64,000 bases of DNA from Saprospira sp. CCB-QB6. GTDB lineage: Bacteria > Bacteroidota > Bacteroidia > Chitinophagales > Saprospiraceae. The stretch is taken from assembly GCF_028464065.1 (NCBI RefSeq), contig NZ_CP116808.1, positions 2,001,501 through 2,065,500 on the forward strand. The letters run 5' to 3'. The translations under genes were made by a program, and so were the position numbers. Below are positions 49,444 through 58,205 of this stretch, piece by piece (position 1 is the first letter of the stretch; each line of letters opens with the position of its first letter). The notes under the pieces are model-generated. The model was not told the DNA's origin, made no database searches, and worked only from the letters and a program-made list of their open reading frames with translations.

Positions 49444-52212
49444 ATGTCATCAGAAAATAAACCGGCAGTGGCCGCTTCGGAGTTGACTTATCGTCAGCAA
49501 CACAAAAAAAGCTTCAAGCGCATTATGCGTTGGGTTTGGGGTATTTTTTTGCTGGGCTTTGTCTCTGTCTTTAGTCTTTTTGCTTATCTCTCTACACAGC
49601 TTCCTTCTTTTGATCAGTTGGAGAATCCCCAGTTGCGTTTGGCCTCGGAGGTCTATAGTAGTGATGGAGAGCTTTTGGGCAAGTATTATATTGAGAATCG
49701 GACCTTAGTGACTTATGATAGCATTGCGCCAGCGGTGGTCAATGCTTTGGTGGCTACAGAAGATGCTCGTTTTTATAGCCATTCGGGCATTGATCCTGAG
49801 GCTTTGGCGCGGGTGTTGGTCAAAACCATCGTTTTTCAGCAGCGGAATGCGGGAGGAGGAAGTACGATCTCGCAGCAGTTGTCTAAACTGCTGGTGGGGC
49901 GGCCAGATACACGAGGCATGGGGACCGTAGAGCGGCTTTGGACCATTTTGCAGGTGAAGCTCAAAGAGTGGTTGACGGCTGTGAAATTAGAGCGTTCTTA
50001 TACCAAAAAAGAGATCATCACGAATTATCTCAATGAGTTTGACTTCTTGTATAATGCTCATGGTATTCGTTCGGCTGCTGAAACTTACTTTCAGAAAAGA
50101 CCTAGTGAACTGAGCGTGCCAGAGGCGGCTATGTTAGTTCGGATGCTGAAAAATCCAGCATTATTCAATTACCGCCGAGATATGGAAAAGGCCTTAAAAG
50201 GCCGAGAGGTGGTGTTGAAAAATATGCAGATGGCGGGGCATATCACAGAGGCCGAATATCATAAATACCGCCAAGAAAAAATCAATAAGGGCAGCTTTCA
50301 GGTCTTGAACCACAATGAGGGGCAGGCCACCTATTTCCGCGAATATTTGCGGGAGTACGTCAAGGAGGTATTGAGTCGACCAGAAAACCTCAAGCCCAAT
50401 GGCGAAGCCTATGATGTTTATCGCGATGGCTTGAAAATTTATACCACTATTGATTCTAGAGCCCAGCGCAATGCGGAGCAAGCTGTTTGGGATCACCTCA
50501 GTCAGCATCAAGAAAAGCTATTTAAGCATTGGAAAGATTGGAACATGGTAGATCCGCCGATTGGCTACAGCAAATACAATCCTTGGACCTACAAAACGCA
50601 TAAAAACACAGAAGATGAAATCCAGTTGCGTTTGCGGGCCTTGGATCGTTTAATTTGGAACTCTGAGCGCTATCAGGCGGTCCGTGAGGACTATCTTAAA
50701 ACCGCGGCAAAATATGAATTGCGAGATATTGATATTTCTCGTTTGCAAACCTTAGAGCGAGCCAATAAAAAACGCAATAAAAAGGAACAGGCCGAGGCCA
50801 TTCTTGCTAGTTGGGAAAAAGAGGGTTATGCAACTAAAAAGCAGGTCGCTCTTTATCGAGATTTGCTCAAATCGGGCAAATGGGAAGCGATTAAAGGCGA
50901 ATATCAGGAACTGCTTAAGTATATGCAGACCCCTGTAGAAATGCGCATTTTTGCCTATCAGAAAAATGGAGAACATTGGGGGCCAGGAACCAAGGATACC
51001 TTGATGAGTCCGCTAGATTCTATCCGCTATCACCGTATGTTCTTACAAACGGGTTCTGTTTCTATAGAGCCGCAAACAGGACATGTAAAAGCTTGGGTAG
51101 GGGGGATTGACCATCACTACTTTAAGCTCGATCACGTAAGTATGGGGGGATTATATGTTCATCCCAACAAGCAACGTCCTGGACAAAGCTATACCAAAGC
51201 AGGCCGTCAGGTGGGCTCTAGTATGAAGCCCTTTCTTTATGCACTCAACATTGATTTGAGAGGCTATTCGCCCTGCTATGAGGTGGAAGATGTAAAAATT
51301 ACGATTGAAAAAGGCTATGGCGATTTTGGCTTAATTAAAAACTGGACCCCAAAAAATGCCAATGGCAAATATAGCGGACAGCGCCTAACTCTAACACAAG
51401 CACTTCGCCAGTCACTCAACTCTGTTTCTGCTCAACTGATGAAAGACTTGGGCAGTACCGAACGCTTTAGATCCTTTTTGCATGAGGCGGGAATTGATAC
51501 CGCTAAAGTGCCTGCTTCGCCAACAATTTGTTTGGGAACACCTGATTTAACGCCTTTAGAAATGGCCGCCGCTTATTGCATCTTTGCTAATCAAGGGGTG
51601 TATAATGAACCTGTATTTGTAGAGCGTATTGAGGACCGCCACGGTAACCTCATCTATAACTCTGCCGATCAAATCACCCAACAAGTATTGACAGAAGGAA
51701 GCGCCTACGTGATGAGCCAAATGCTCAAAAGTGTACAAGCTGGAGCGCCCGGCTTCCAAGGCATCAAAAGTACTTATGGAGGAAAAACAGGAACTACAAA
51801 CTTCCAAGCCGATGGTTGGTTTATGGGCATTACGCCCAATCTTGTGGTTGGCACTTGGGTAGGTTGCGATGATCGCTTTATTCGCTTTCGTAGCCTACAA
51901 TACGGTCAAGGGGGAAGTATGGCCCGCCCGATCTTCCAAAATGTTCTTCGTTACCTAGAAGCAGATGAAGCCTTTGGGCTAGATACTAAGGCCAGGTTTG
52001 CCGAGCCAGAGCGTATCGACCGCGAAATGAATTGCCTTAAATATGCACAGTTTGGCCGTGGCGATACCTTTGATGAAGAAGGTGAAGATATGACTAACCA
52101 AGATGAAATTTACAATCAAGATTATGACGACTTAGAGGCCGCACCGGCCACTAAGAAACAGCTTAAGGATAAACCACAGCAGCCGCCTAGCAATCAGGAT
52201 GGCAGCCGGTAG
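49444..52212 (+). CDS. mrcA: Penicillin-binding protein 1A (bifunctional glycosyltransferase/transpeptidase)
   Basis: 922 residues. Cytoplasmic tail, one membrane helix (about 32-53), GT51 domain with VATEDARFYSHSGIDP (catalytic glutamate about 106) and GGGSTISQQLSKLL, then the transpeptidase with SSMKPFLY (serine about 592), SLN (about 657) and KTGTT (about 781). It polymerises and cross-links peptidoglycan. A long insert (about 340-510) between the domains is rich in charged helices, and the C-terminus is acidic and Gln/Pro-rich. Single gene ended by a terminator at 52237-52277. Confidence 0.93.
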   Translation: MSSENKPAVAASELTYRQQHKKSFKRIMRWVWGIFLLGFVSVFSLFAYLSTQLPSFDQLENPQLRLASEVYSSDGELLGKYYIENRTLVTYDSIAPAVVNALVATEDARFYSHSGIDPEALARVLVKTIVFQQRNAGGGSTISQQLSKLLVGRPDTRGMGTVERLWTILQVKLKEWLTAVKLERSYTKKEIITNYLNEFDFLYNAHGIRSAAETYFQKRPSELSVPEAAMLVRMLKNPALFNYRRDMEKALKGREVVLKNMQMAGHITEAEYHKYRQEKINKGSFQVLNHNEGQATYFREYLREYVKEVLSRPENLKPNGEAYDVYRDGLKIYTTIDSRAQRNAEQAVWDHLSQHQEKLFKHWKDWNMVDPPIGYSKYNPWTYKTHKNTEDEIQLRLRALDRLIWNSERYQAVREDYLKTAAKYELRDIDISRLQTLERANKKRNKKEQAEAILASWEKEGYATKKQVALYRDLLKSGKWEAIKGEYQELLKYMQTPVEMRIFAYQKNGEHWGPGTKDTLMSPLDSIRYHRMFLQTGSVSIEPQTGHVKAWVGGIDHHYFKLDHVSMGGLYVHPNKQRPGQSYTKAGRQVGSSMKPFLYALNIDLRGYSPCYEVEDVKITIEKGYGDFGLIKNWTPKNANGKYSGQRLTLTQALRQSLNSVSAQLMKDLGSTERFRSFLHEAGIDTAKVPASPTICLGTPDLTPLEMAAAYCIFANQGVYNEPVFVERIEDRHGNLIYNSADQITQQVLTEGSAYVMSQMLKSVQAGAPGFQGIKSTYGGKTGTTNFQADGWFMGITPNLVVGTWVGCDDRFIRFRSLQYGQGGSMARPIFQNVLRYLEADEAFGLDTKARFAEPERIDREMNCLKYAQFGRGDTFDEEGEDMTNQDEIYNQDYDDLEAAPATKKQLKDKPQQPPSNQDGSR

Positions 52213-52236
52213 ACTATTGGCTGTATACAAGATTCC

Positions 52237-52277
52237 AAAACGGGCGGCTTCCAAATCGGGAGGCCGCCCATTTTGTT
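52237..52277 (+). terminator. Terminator between PBP1A and lysA
   Basis: GGGCGGC (52242-52248) and GCCGCCC (52263-52269) extended by AAAA/TTTT with one mismatch, followed by GTTTT. It lies 25 bases after the PBP1A stop and 27 bases before lysA. Confidence 0.7.
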
Positions 52278-52303
52278 TTAATTCACTATTTATTTCTAAT
52301 CCT

Positions 52304-53545
52304 ATGCAATGGAATGATGCGCTAGAGCGCTACGAATTGGGCCAAGTTGCCCTAGAAGATTTAGTTCAAGAGTTTGGTAGCCCGCTATTTGTCTATGATA
52401 GCGAAAAAATTAAATCTCAATATCTGAAGATGGAGCAAGCCCTATCCGCCTGCCCCTCCGTTAAAATTAACTATGCTTGTAAGGCCCTAAGCAACCTGAC
52501 GGTCCTCAAGCTATTACGTAGCCTTGGCGCTGGACTAGATGCCGTTTCCTATCAAGAAATTAAGTTGGGCTTGGCCGCTGGCTTCGCTCCCGAAGATATC
52601 ATTTATACCCCAAATTCAGTAGGTGCAGAGGAGCTAGAAGCCGCCCTCGCTCTAGGCGTCAAACTCAATATCGATAATATCGAAATGCTAGAGTATTTGG
52701 GCCACAAATATCCCGGTCAAGCTTTTTGTATCCGAATTAACCCCCATATTATGGCTGGTGGAAATGCAAAAATTTCTGTGGGCCATATCGACTCTAAATT
52801 TGGCATTTCTATCCACCAAATGCCCCTGGTCGAACGAATTGTAAGCAGCCTCAAGCTCAATATTGAAGGGGTGCACATGCACACGGGCTCCGATATTTTG
52901 AATGTGGAGGTCTTTTCTATGGCTGCCGATATTCTCTTCAATATTGCCCGCAAATTCGATACGCTCCGCTATATAGATCTGGGCAGTGGCTTTAAAGTGA
53001 AGTACAAAGAAAGCGATATCGAAACCGATATGCAGGAGTTTGGCCAAGAGATTTCTCAACGCTTTAATGCCCTTTGCGAGGAGTTGGGCCGAGAACTTAC
53101 CCTGATGTTTGAACCCGGAAAGTATTTGGTCAGCGAATCAGGCTGCTTTTTGGCCCAAGCTAATGTGATTAAACAAACAATTTCTACCATTTTTGTCGGT
53201 ATAGATAGCGGCTTTAACCACCTTATCCGCCCCATGTTCTACGATGCCTATCACGAGATTGTCAATATCTCGAACCCCACGGGCAAACCCAAAATTTATA
53301 CGGTGGTGGGCTACATTTGCGAGACCGATACTTTTGGCTATAACCGCAAACTGGCCGAGGTCCGAGAAGGCGATATTTTGGCCTTCAAAAATGCAGGTGC
53401 CTACTGCTTTTCTATGGCCTCCAATTACAATTCTCGCTACCGCCCTGCAGAGGTCCTCTTGCACGAAGGCAAGGCTTATCTCATCCGCGAGCGAGAAACT
53501 TTTGAAGATCTGATTCGCCTACAAGCTGATTTAGATATTTTTTAG
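52304..53545 (+). CDS. lysA: Diaminopimelate decarboxylase
   Basis: 413 residues. PLP lysine in INYACKALSNLTVLKLL (about 58), substrate-site segments HMHTGSDIL, DLGSGFKVKY, FEPGKYLVSESG and CETDTFGYNRKL, C-terminal AGAYCFSMASNYNSR. It makes lysine from meso-diaminopimelate, the last step of the pathway that also feeds peptidoglycan. Start at 52304 (MQWNDALERYEL) is chosen because the upstream frame runs through the terminator hairpin. The stop codon is followed without a gap by repeat copy 20. Confidence 0.92.
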   Translation: MQWNDALERYELGQVALEDLVQEFGSPLFVYDSEKIKSQYLKMEQALSACPSVKINYACKALSNLTVLKLLRSLGAGLDAVSYQEIKLGLAAGFAPEDIIYTPNSVGAEELEAALALGVKLNIDNIEMLEYLGHKYPGQAFCIRINPHIMAGGNAKISVGHIDSKFGISIHQMPLVERIVSSLKLNIEGVHMHTGSDILNVEVFSMAADILFNIARKFDTLRYIDLGSGFKVKYKESDIETDMQEFGQEISQRFNALCEELGRELTLMFEPGKYLVSESGCFLAQANVIKQTISTIFVGIDSGFNHLIRPMFYDAYHEIVNISNPTGKPKIYTVVGYICETDTFGYNRKLAEVREGDILAFKNAGAYCFSMASNYNSRYRPAEVLLHEGKAYLIRERETFEDLIRLQADLDIF

Positions 53546-53665
53546 GGGCCCGCGTCCAGCAAGCTGGCCGCCGCTATGCTCCGCAGCTCGCTGCTCGCTC
53601 GGCCCTGCGGCGGCATAGCCGCCTAGGTCTGGCCCTGCGGGCCACTGCTGCACATCGCTAGGCCA
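53546..53665 (-). repeat. Dispersed multi-hairpin element, copy 20 (reverse)
   Basis: Third-type tail (GGGGCCCGCG, CCAGC-AA-GCTGG, CCGCCGCTATG), hairpin 2 GCGGCGGC-ATA-GCCGCCTA, hairpin 1 GGCCC-TGC-GGGCC. It starts directly at the lysA stop codon and lacks the usual T tract. Confidence 0.85.
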
Positions 53666-53718
53666 TTTGCCCCATCTTCGCTCAAACGGCTAAGAAGGTC
53701 AATCAGGTTGTTTGGGCC

Positions 53719-53754
53719 AAAAAAAGGGGAGCCGCTAGCGGCTCCCCTTTTTTT
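53719..53754. terminator. Perfect-palindrome bidirectional terminator
   Basis: AAAAAAAGGGGAGCCGCT and AGCGGCTCCCCTTTTTTT form one long stem between the convergent lysA unit and the CBS gene; the CBS stop codon lies in the T tract. Confidence 0.9.
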
Positions 53755-54418
53755 ACATATTGAGGTAACGCATTAACCCCTCATAACGATCTCGCAAATC
53801 GTCTAAATATTCTGATTCATAAAAGGATTCTACCTCATAACCAAAACGCTCTAAAGTCGCTACCACATGCTTAAGATCTTGCCGATTCAGCTTGAGCGTC
53901 AACTCTAAATGAGCATCTGTTGGAGCCGAAGAAATAAAACAACTCAAAACCTTGCAGTTTTCCGTTTCAATCAAACGGGCAATCTCGGCCAAAGAGTAAT
54001 CACGAGCAGGCATGCGGACCAGCAACATGCCCCCAGGATGAGAAATCGCTCCCGTTTCAGCAAAATGCCGAAGCAAGTTCTCTAAGGTAATTAAACCCAA
54101 ATAATTTTGTTCTTGGTCCAAAACAGGAACCACCGTCAAATTGGTGTCTACAATCAGTTTCATCACCTCAAAAAGGTGCTGACCAGGCTCTACACTCTTA
54201 TGCAGCAAAATGGGCTCATTCTCCAAAATGCTTTCTTCTGGTGCATTAAAGTTGAGTAGCTCATCCTCAGAAAGGATGCCCAAAAGCTGTCGATCCTCTA
54301 CAATAGGGAGGTGTCGAACATGGAAATCACTCATCCAATTAAGGGCTTTTTCGCCACTATCGCTGGCCCGCAAAGGGGGCACGGCATAAGAGATCAAATT
54401 GGCTGCAAGCATAAGCAT
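53753..54418 (-). CDS. CBS-domain pair protein with C-terminal ACT-like domain
   Basis: 221 residues. Two CBS motifs (about 5-60, MSDFHVRHLPIVEDRQLLGI; and 75-130, LIVDTNLTVVPVLDQEQNYLGLI) bind adenosine ligands in known relatives. The last ~80 residues (LLVRMPARDYSLAEIARLIE ... VLSCFISSA ... VVATLERFGYEV) have the beta-alpha-beta pattern of an ACT domain, as in AcuB-type proteins. It is the last gene of the yqeY-cvpA-trpG/pabA run, 1 base after the amidotransferase stop. Ligand and target unknown. Confidence 0.82.
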   Translation of the reverse strand: MLMLAANLISYAVPPLRASDSGEKALNWMSDFHVRHLPIVEDRQLLGILSEDELLNFNAPEESILENEPILLHKSVEPGQHLFEVMKLIVDTNLTVVPVLDQEQNYLGLITLENLLRHFAETGAISHPGGMLLVRMPARDYSLAEIARLIETENCKVLSCFISSAPTDAHLELTLKLNRQDLKHVVATLERFGYEVESFYESEYLDDLRDRYEGLMRYLNM

Positions 54419-54419
54419 A

Positions 54420-55001
54420 TTATTTTGTGAGGGCCAGATAGCGGAGCCAGTTGGCCAAAAGTGAGAGTCCCTGAGGGCTAAGTATTGATTCTGGATGAAA
54501 TTGTACTCCCCAAACTGGGGCCAATTTATCCCGTAATGCCATAATTTCCCCGCTTGGGCTAAAAGCCGTGGCTTCTAGACGACTAGGCAAATTTTCTAAA
54601 ATGAGCGAATGGTAACGCATCACCGACATTGGCTGAGGCAAATCTTCAAAAAGACCATTTCCCTGATGACTAATCTCAGAGACCTTGCCATGCATGGGCA
54701 ATTTGGCCCGCTCTAAGTCCGCCCCCCATTTTAAACCAATGGCCTGATGTCCTAAACAAATGCCCAAAGTGGGAATTTTCAAGGCATAGGCCAAATCTAG
54801 GGCAGCCATGAGTTGCCCCGCTTTTTCGGGCCGTTCTGGACCAGGAGAAAGGAGTAAACCATCCCAATTACCTTGGGCCAATTGCGACAGCAAATCCGCC
54901 GCATCATTTCTAATGACCTCTACCTTACATTCTAAACGTAAGAAGTAATCATAAAGATTAAAGGTAAAGGAATCATAATTATCTATTAGCAATAAACGCA
55001 T
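54420..55001 (-). CDS. Anthranilate / aminodeoxychorismate synthase glutaminase subunit
   Basis: 193 residues, class I glutamine amidotransferase. IDNYDSFTFNLYDYF opens it; LLLSPGPERPEKAG, LGICLGHQAIG (nucleophilic cysteine about 80) and VQFHPESILSPQG (catalytic His-Glu) follow. It provides ammonia to TrpE or PabB; neither partner is in the window, so TrpG and PabA cannot be told apart. Its start abuts the CvpA stop. Confidence 0.9.
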   Translation of the reverse strand: MRLLLIDNYDSFTFNLYDYFLRLECKVEVIRNDAADLLSQLAQGNWDGLLLSPGPERPEKAGQLMAALDLAYALKIPTLGICLGHQAIGLKWGADLERAKLPMHGKVSEISHQGNGLFEDLPQPMSVMRYHSLILENLPSRLEATAFSPSGEIMALRDKLAPVWGVQFHPESILSPQGLSLLANWLRYLALTK

Positions 55002-55673
55002 TTAGTCTTCTTCTTCAGTATTCAAGCTAGAACTATCTGGTTTTGGGGCTGGGGAAGGCTTCTTTTTGAGGCTATCTAGACTATAATCTTCTTTGATAAA
55101 CAAATCATCTAAGCGAGGGCCATCATCTTCTTTGTAGGCGCCACCTTCCCGCAATTGGTCCAATGACTTTTTCATGTACTTGGTAAAGCTTCCCACATAG
55201 GGGGCAATCCGTTCCAATACGGCTGTTCCTACATTGGGGATCTTTTGAACATAGGGATAAAAAAAGGAGCTATGCTCCAGCTTTTCAGGTCTTAAAACAT
55301 GGGCTTGGCTAAAAAAAGTGACTAGGACCGAAAACAAAAAGCTAAACATGCCCGACATCATAAATCCACCCACCGCTCGTGTAAACTGATTGACCCTTTT
55401 GCTGGTTACATTTTTGTCAAAGAGCAAAAAGAGAATGCGCGCAATGGCCATAATGCCAAAAAGAGAGACTAAAAAGGCCACAAAAGGCAAAAAGGCCGAG
55501 TCAATTTCTATGGTTAAGCTGATTAAATCGCTTAAGGCAGGGGTAATATACATAGATACGCCTAAGGCCACAATAAGGGAGATTATAAATAGTACTACCT
55601 TAATGAGACCATAGACGTAGCCAAAATAAAAGCCATAGGCTACCATGATAATAAAAACGATATCAACGCCCAT
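55002..55673 (-). CDS. CvpA family membrane protein
   Basis: 223 residues. Four membrane helices in the first 125 residues (GVDIVFIIMVAYGFYFGYVY GL at the N-terminus, VGGFMMSGMFSFLFSV later) match CvpA / colicin V production proteins. The C-terminal ~70 residues are soluble and charged. Members are linked to envelope integrity. It lies 10 bases after yqeY. Confidence 0.82.
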   Translation of the reverse strand: MGVDIVFIIMVAYGFYFGYVYGLIKVVLFIISLIVALGVSMYITPALSDLISLTIEIDSAFLPFVAFLVSLFGIMAIARILFLLFDKNVTSKRVNQFTRAVGGFMMSGMFSFLFSVLVTFFSQAHVLRPEKLEHSSFFYPYVQKIPNVGTAVLERIAPYVGSFTKYMKKSLDQLREGGAYKEDDGPRLDDLFIKEDYSLDSLKKKPSPAPKPDSSSLNTEEED

Positions 55674-55683
55674 GCTTCTTTAT

Positions 55684-56130
55684 TTATCCGAGTAGTTGCT
55701 TGACTGTAGCCGAAATGCTTTTGCCATCGGCTTTACCCAGCAATTTTTTGCTGGCGATGCCCATAACACGGCCCATATCTTTCATGCTGCTTGCGCCAGC
55801 TTCTTCAATGATGGTCTTAATTTCAGCAACCAAAGCATCACCTTCTAGTTGTGCGGGCAAAAATTCTTTAATGATGGCGATTTCTTCCGCTTCAATTTGC
55901 GCAAGTTCTTCGCGGCCTTGTTCTTGATAAGTAGCTAGAGATTCTTCTCTTTGCTTAGCCATCGTTTGCAACATTTTGAGCTCACGCTCTTCCGTAATTT
56001 CGGCTCCAGTGCCGTCGGTTTGCATCAGGAGAAGTTGTGCCTTAATGGCGCGAATGGTCCGTTTACGGGCCTCATCCTTGTTCTTCATGGCCGTTTTTAG
56101 GCCCTCTTTGATGCGTTCACTAAGTGACAT
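55684..56130 (-). CDS. yqeY: GatB/YqeY domain protein
   Basis: 148 residues, the standard length. SLSERIKEGLKTAMKNKDEA, RTIRAIKAQLLLM, AEIEAEEIAIIKEFLPAQL-like text and MGRVMGIASKKLLGKADGK are characteristic. The tRNA-binding YqeY fold is shared with the tail of GatB; stand-alone function is unsettled. It is the first gene of a four-gene minus-strand run. A structured leader is at 56160-56225. Confidence 0.9.
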   Translation of the reverse strand: MSLSERIKEGLKTAMKNKDEARKRTIRAIKAQLLLMQTDGTGAEITEERELKMLQTMAKQREESLATYQEQGREELAQIEAEEIAIIKEFLPAQLEGDALVAEIKTIIEEAGASSMKDMGRVMGIASKKLLGKADGKSISATVKQLLG

Positions 56131-56159
56131 AAATTTATTTTTTGCAGATTAAAAATTAC

Positions 56160-56225
56160 TTGGGCTAACTCACTGAAGCGCTGAATAGTTCAGGCCCTCA
56201 GCAAAGTTCGGCTAAACTAGCCCAA
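56160..56225. other. Stem-loop structure in the yqeY leader
   Basis: TTGGGCTA (56160-56167) pairs exactly with TAGCCCAA (56218-56225) and encloses CTGAA (56173-56177) paired with TTCAG (56189-56193). It begins 30 bases upstream of the yqeY start. Confidence 0.35.
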
Positions 56226-56301
56226 TAAACTAATAGATTTCTGCTTAAATTTGTAATAGTTCATCTATGGATTTTGGGGAACTAGGGCGCTTGGTCCAAA
56301 T

Positions 56302-56427
56302 GGCCTAGCGATCTGCAGCAGTGGCCGCAGGCCAGACCTAGGCGGCAAAGCCGCCGCAGGGCCGAGCGAGCAGCGAGCTGCGGAAGGTAGCGCCGACGAG
56401 CGAAGCGAGGCGGAGGCCCCAAAAAAA
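56302..56427 (+). repeat. Dispersed multi-hairpin element, copy 21 (forward)
   Basis: Head GGCCTAGCGATCTGCAGCAG, hairpin 1 GGCC-GCA-GGCC, hairpin 2 TAGGCGGC-AAA-GCCGCCG, first-type tail with GACGAGC-GAA-GCGAGGC. It lies between divergent genes, 19 bases before the thioredoxin-fold gene. Confidence 0.85.
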
Positions 56428-56445
56428 TAAAAAATAATCAATCTT

Positions 56446-57552
56446 ATGTACAGACTAGTTTCCACTTTTGGCTGTTTGGCCCTTTTGTTTTTGCAACAAG
56501 CGGCTTTTGGGCAAATTGAGTTTTTTCAGGGCAGTTTTGCCGAGGCCCAAGCTTTGGCTAAAAAAGAACACAAAATCATTTTTTTGGATGCTTATGCTAG
56601 CTGGTGCGGCCCCTGTAAACGCATGGCTAAAACCGTGTTTTCGCAGGCAGAAGCAGGCGATTTTTACAATAAGCATTTTGTCAATTTGAAAATTGATATG
56701 GAAAAAGGGGAGGGGCCAACTTTGGCTAGAAAGTATCAGGTTTCGGCTTATCCCACCCTACTTTTTATTGATGCAGAAGGGGAATTGGTCCATTATCAAA
56801 GAGGAGGTCTGCCTATTGATCGCTTTTTGCAGTTGGGGCAAACGGCCTTGTCTAAAATTGACCATAGTGGCGAGTTTGAGGCCCGTTATGAGGAGGGCGA
56901 CCGCAGCCCAGAATTGCTGCGTGCCTATGCCTATTCGCTTTTGATGAGCGCTAAGCCCAGCCTCAAAATTGCCAATGAATATATTCGGACCCAAGAAGAT
57001 TGGACAACTAAGGAGAACCTAGATTTTCTCTTTGATTTTGCTTTGGAAGCCGATTGTACAGCCTTTGAACTGCTGCTCGAACAGCAACAAAAAGCAATTG
57101 CACAAAAAGGAGAGGAGGAATTCCAAAATCAACTGTTGGCCGCCTGCCGAAGCACTGCCAAAAAGGCCCAAGAGTTCCAAGCGCCTGAACTAATTAAGGA
57201 GGCGAGTAAAAAACTAAAAAAAGTAGATGCCAAACTGGCCAAAGAATTTGAAGCCAAGGCTTGGGCCGATTACTACATTGGCCTAAAAGATTGGGCACAA
57301 GCGCTAAAATATAGCAAAAAACGCCTCAAGAAATATGGCGATGCCAAAATGCAGCATGAGTATGCCCGCATTTTTGGAGAGGCGCAAACAGAAGAAAAAT
57401 ATACAGCAGAAGCCCTAAAATGGGCTAAATCTGCCTTTGAAGCTCAACCTTCTCAAGAGTATGGCCAAACCTACCTTTACCTATTGCGCAAACTGAAAAA
57501 AGAAGAAGAAGCAAAGAAATTGATTCAAGAGCTTCATAAAATAGGGCATTAG
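56446..57552 (+). CDS. Exported thioredoxin-fold protein with helical C-terminal region
   Basis: 368 residues. Signal peptide (1-22, ending AFG). Thioredoxin domain 25-135 with the redox motif ASWCGPCKRMAKTVF and cis-proline segment VSAYPTLLFIDAEG. Residues 150-368 are helical and TPR-like (EYARIFGEAQTEEKYTAEAL ... EYGQTYLYLLRKLKKEEEA). It should act as a periplasmic thiol oxidoreductase, possibly with a bound partner. The gene starts just after repeat copy 21 and ends before a small palindrome (57560-57582). Confidence 0.83.
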   Translation: MYRLVSTFGCLALLFLQQAAFGQIEFFQGSFAEAQALAKKEHKIIFLDAYASWCGPCKRMAKTVFSQAEAGDFYNKHFVNLKIDMEKGEGPTLARKYQVSAYPTLLFIDAEGELVHYQRGGLPIDRFLQLGQTALSKIDHSGEFEARYEEGDRSPELLRAYAYSLLMSAKPSLKIANEYIRTQEDWTTKENLDFLFDFALEADCTAFELLLEQQQKAIAQKGEEEFQNQLLAACRSTAKKAQEFQAPELIKEASKKLKKVDAKLAKEFEAKAWADYYIGLKDWAQALKYSKKRLKKYGDAKMQHEYARIFGEAQTEEKYTAEALKWAKSAFEAQPSQEYGQTYLYLLRKLKKEEEAKKLIQELHKIGH

Positions 57553-57559
57553 ATGTCAC

Positions 57560-57582
57560 TTTAACAGCCTAAAACTGTTAAA
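57560..57582. other. 8-base perfect inverted repeat
   Basis: TTTAACAG-CCTAAAA-CTGTTAAA, 8 bases after the thioredoxin-fold gene. It lacks a T tract, so an operator is as likely as a terminator. Confidence 0.4.
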
Positions 57583-57669
57583 ATATGTCTCTGAGAAGGA
57601 GCAAACTTGATTTGGAACAATAGTTGGCTTATTTTAGTAGTTCTAAATCAAGAATGTAAAACAAGAACT

Positions 57670-58128
57670 ATGAAACAACTCTTCCCCCTTAGTTTGTTAC
57701 TAAGTTTACTATTTTTAGGTCAAGCACTTATTGCTCAGGATGTTAGTGGGATGAATTATCAGTCTTTTCGGCCCTCTATGGCTTGTGAAATTTTGAACTT
57801 AGACTTGCCTGAAGGTGCCGAAATTTCGGTCAAATATGCAAGAGGTACTCGTCTACGTATAGATCAAGTGATTACACTAGGAGACGGAGCTAGCCTCCGC
57901 GTATTGGAATTTTTAATCAAAAAAGGACGTTACGAACTCAAAGGAGAAGAACAACTACAAGAGCAGGTTTTCCTTGTCACAATGGCCCAAGAACGAAGCG
58001 ATTTGGTCTTGGCTAAAAAAAGCTGCTCCGAAAGTTTTCGCTACGATATCACGCTTCCCCCTCACATCAAATATGTGCAATATAACGGACAGACCCTGGA
58101 TCTAGAGCTTTCTGCCTCTAAACACTAA
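57670..58128 (+). CDS. Small exported protein of unknown function
   Basis: 152 residues from the start at 57670, which gives a clear signal peptide (MKQLFPLSLLLSLLFLGQAL, cut after AQ near 23). The mature part is beta-rich (CEILNLDLPEGAEISVKYAR ... RYDITLPPHIKYVQYNGQTL) and recalls the auto-transporter-adhesin-like DUF4097 pattern, with two cysteines. I do not recognise a specific family. Frame open to 57607. Confidence 0.6.
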   Translation: MKQLFPLSLLLSLLFLGQALIAQDVSGMNYQSFRPSMACEILNLDLPEGAEISVKYARGTRLRIDQVITLGDGASLRVLEFLIKKGRYELKGEEQLQEQVFLVTMAQERSDLVLAKKSCSESFRYDITLPPHIKYVQYNGQTLDLELSASKH

Positions 58129-58160
58129 TCTCGTCCCTCGTTTTCCTAACTTTGCTAACG

Positions 58161-58195
58161 GCTGTTTCTCTTTCTTAGAGAGACAGCTTTTTTTA
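58161..58195 (+). terminator. Terminator of the small exported gene
   Basis: GCTGTTTCTCT and AGAGAGACAGC pair (one G-U) around a 5-base loop, followed by seven T residues. Confidence 0.8.
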
Positions 58196-58205
58196 TTTTT
58201 GGCCC

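Noticed and set aside
58147-58154. TAACTTTG as promoter of the glycosyltransferase at 58206
   Set aside because: The predicted start lies directly before a strong terminator, so it would be non-productive; no -33 box.
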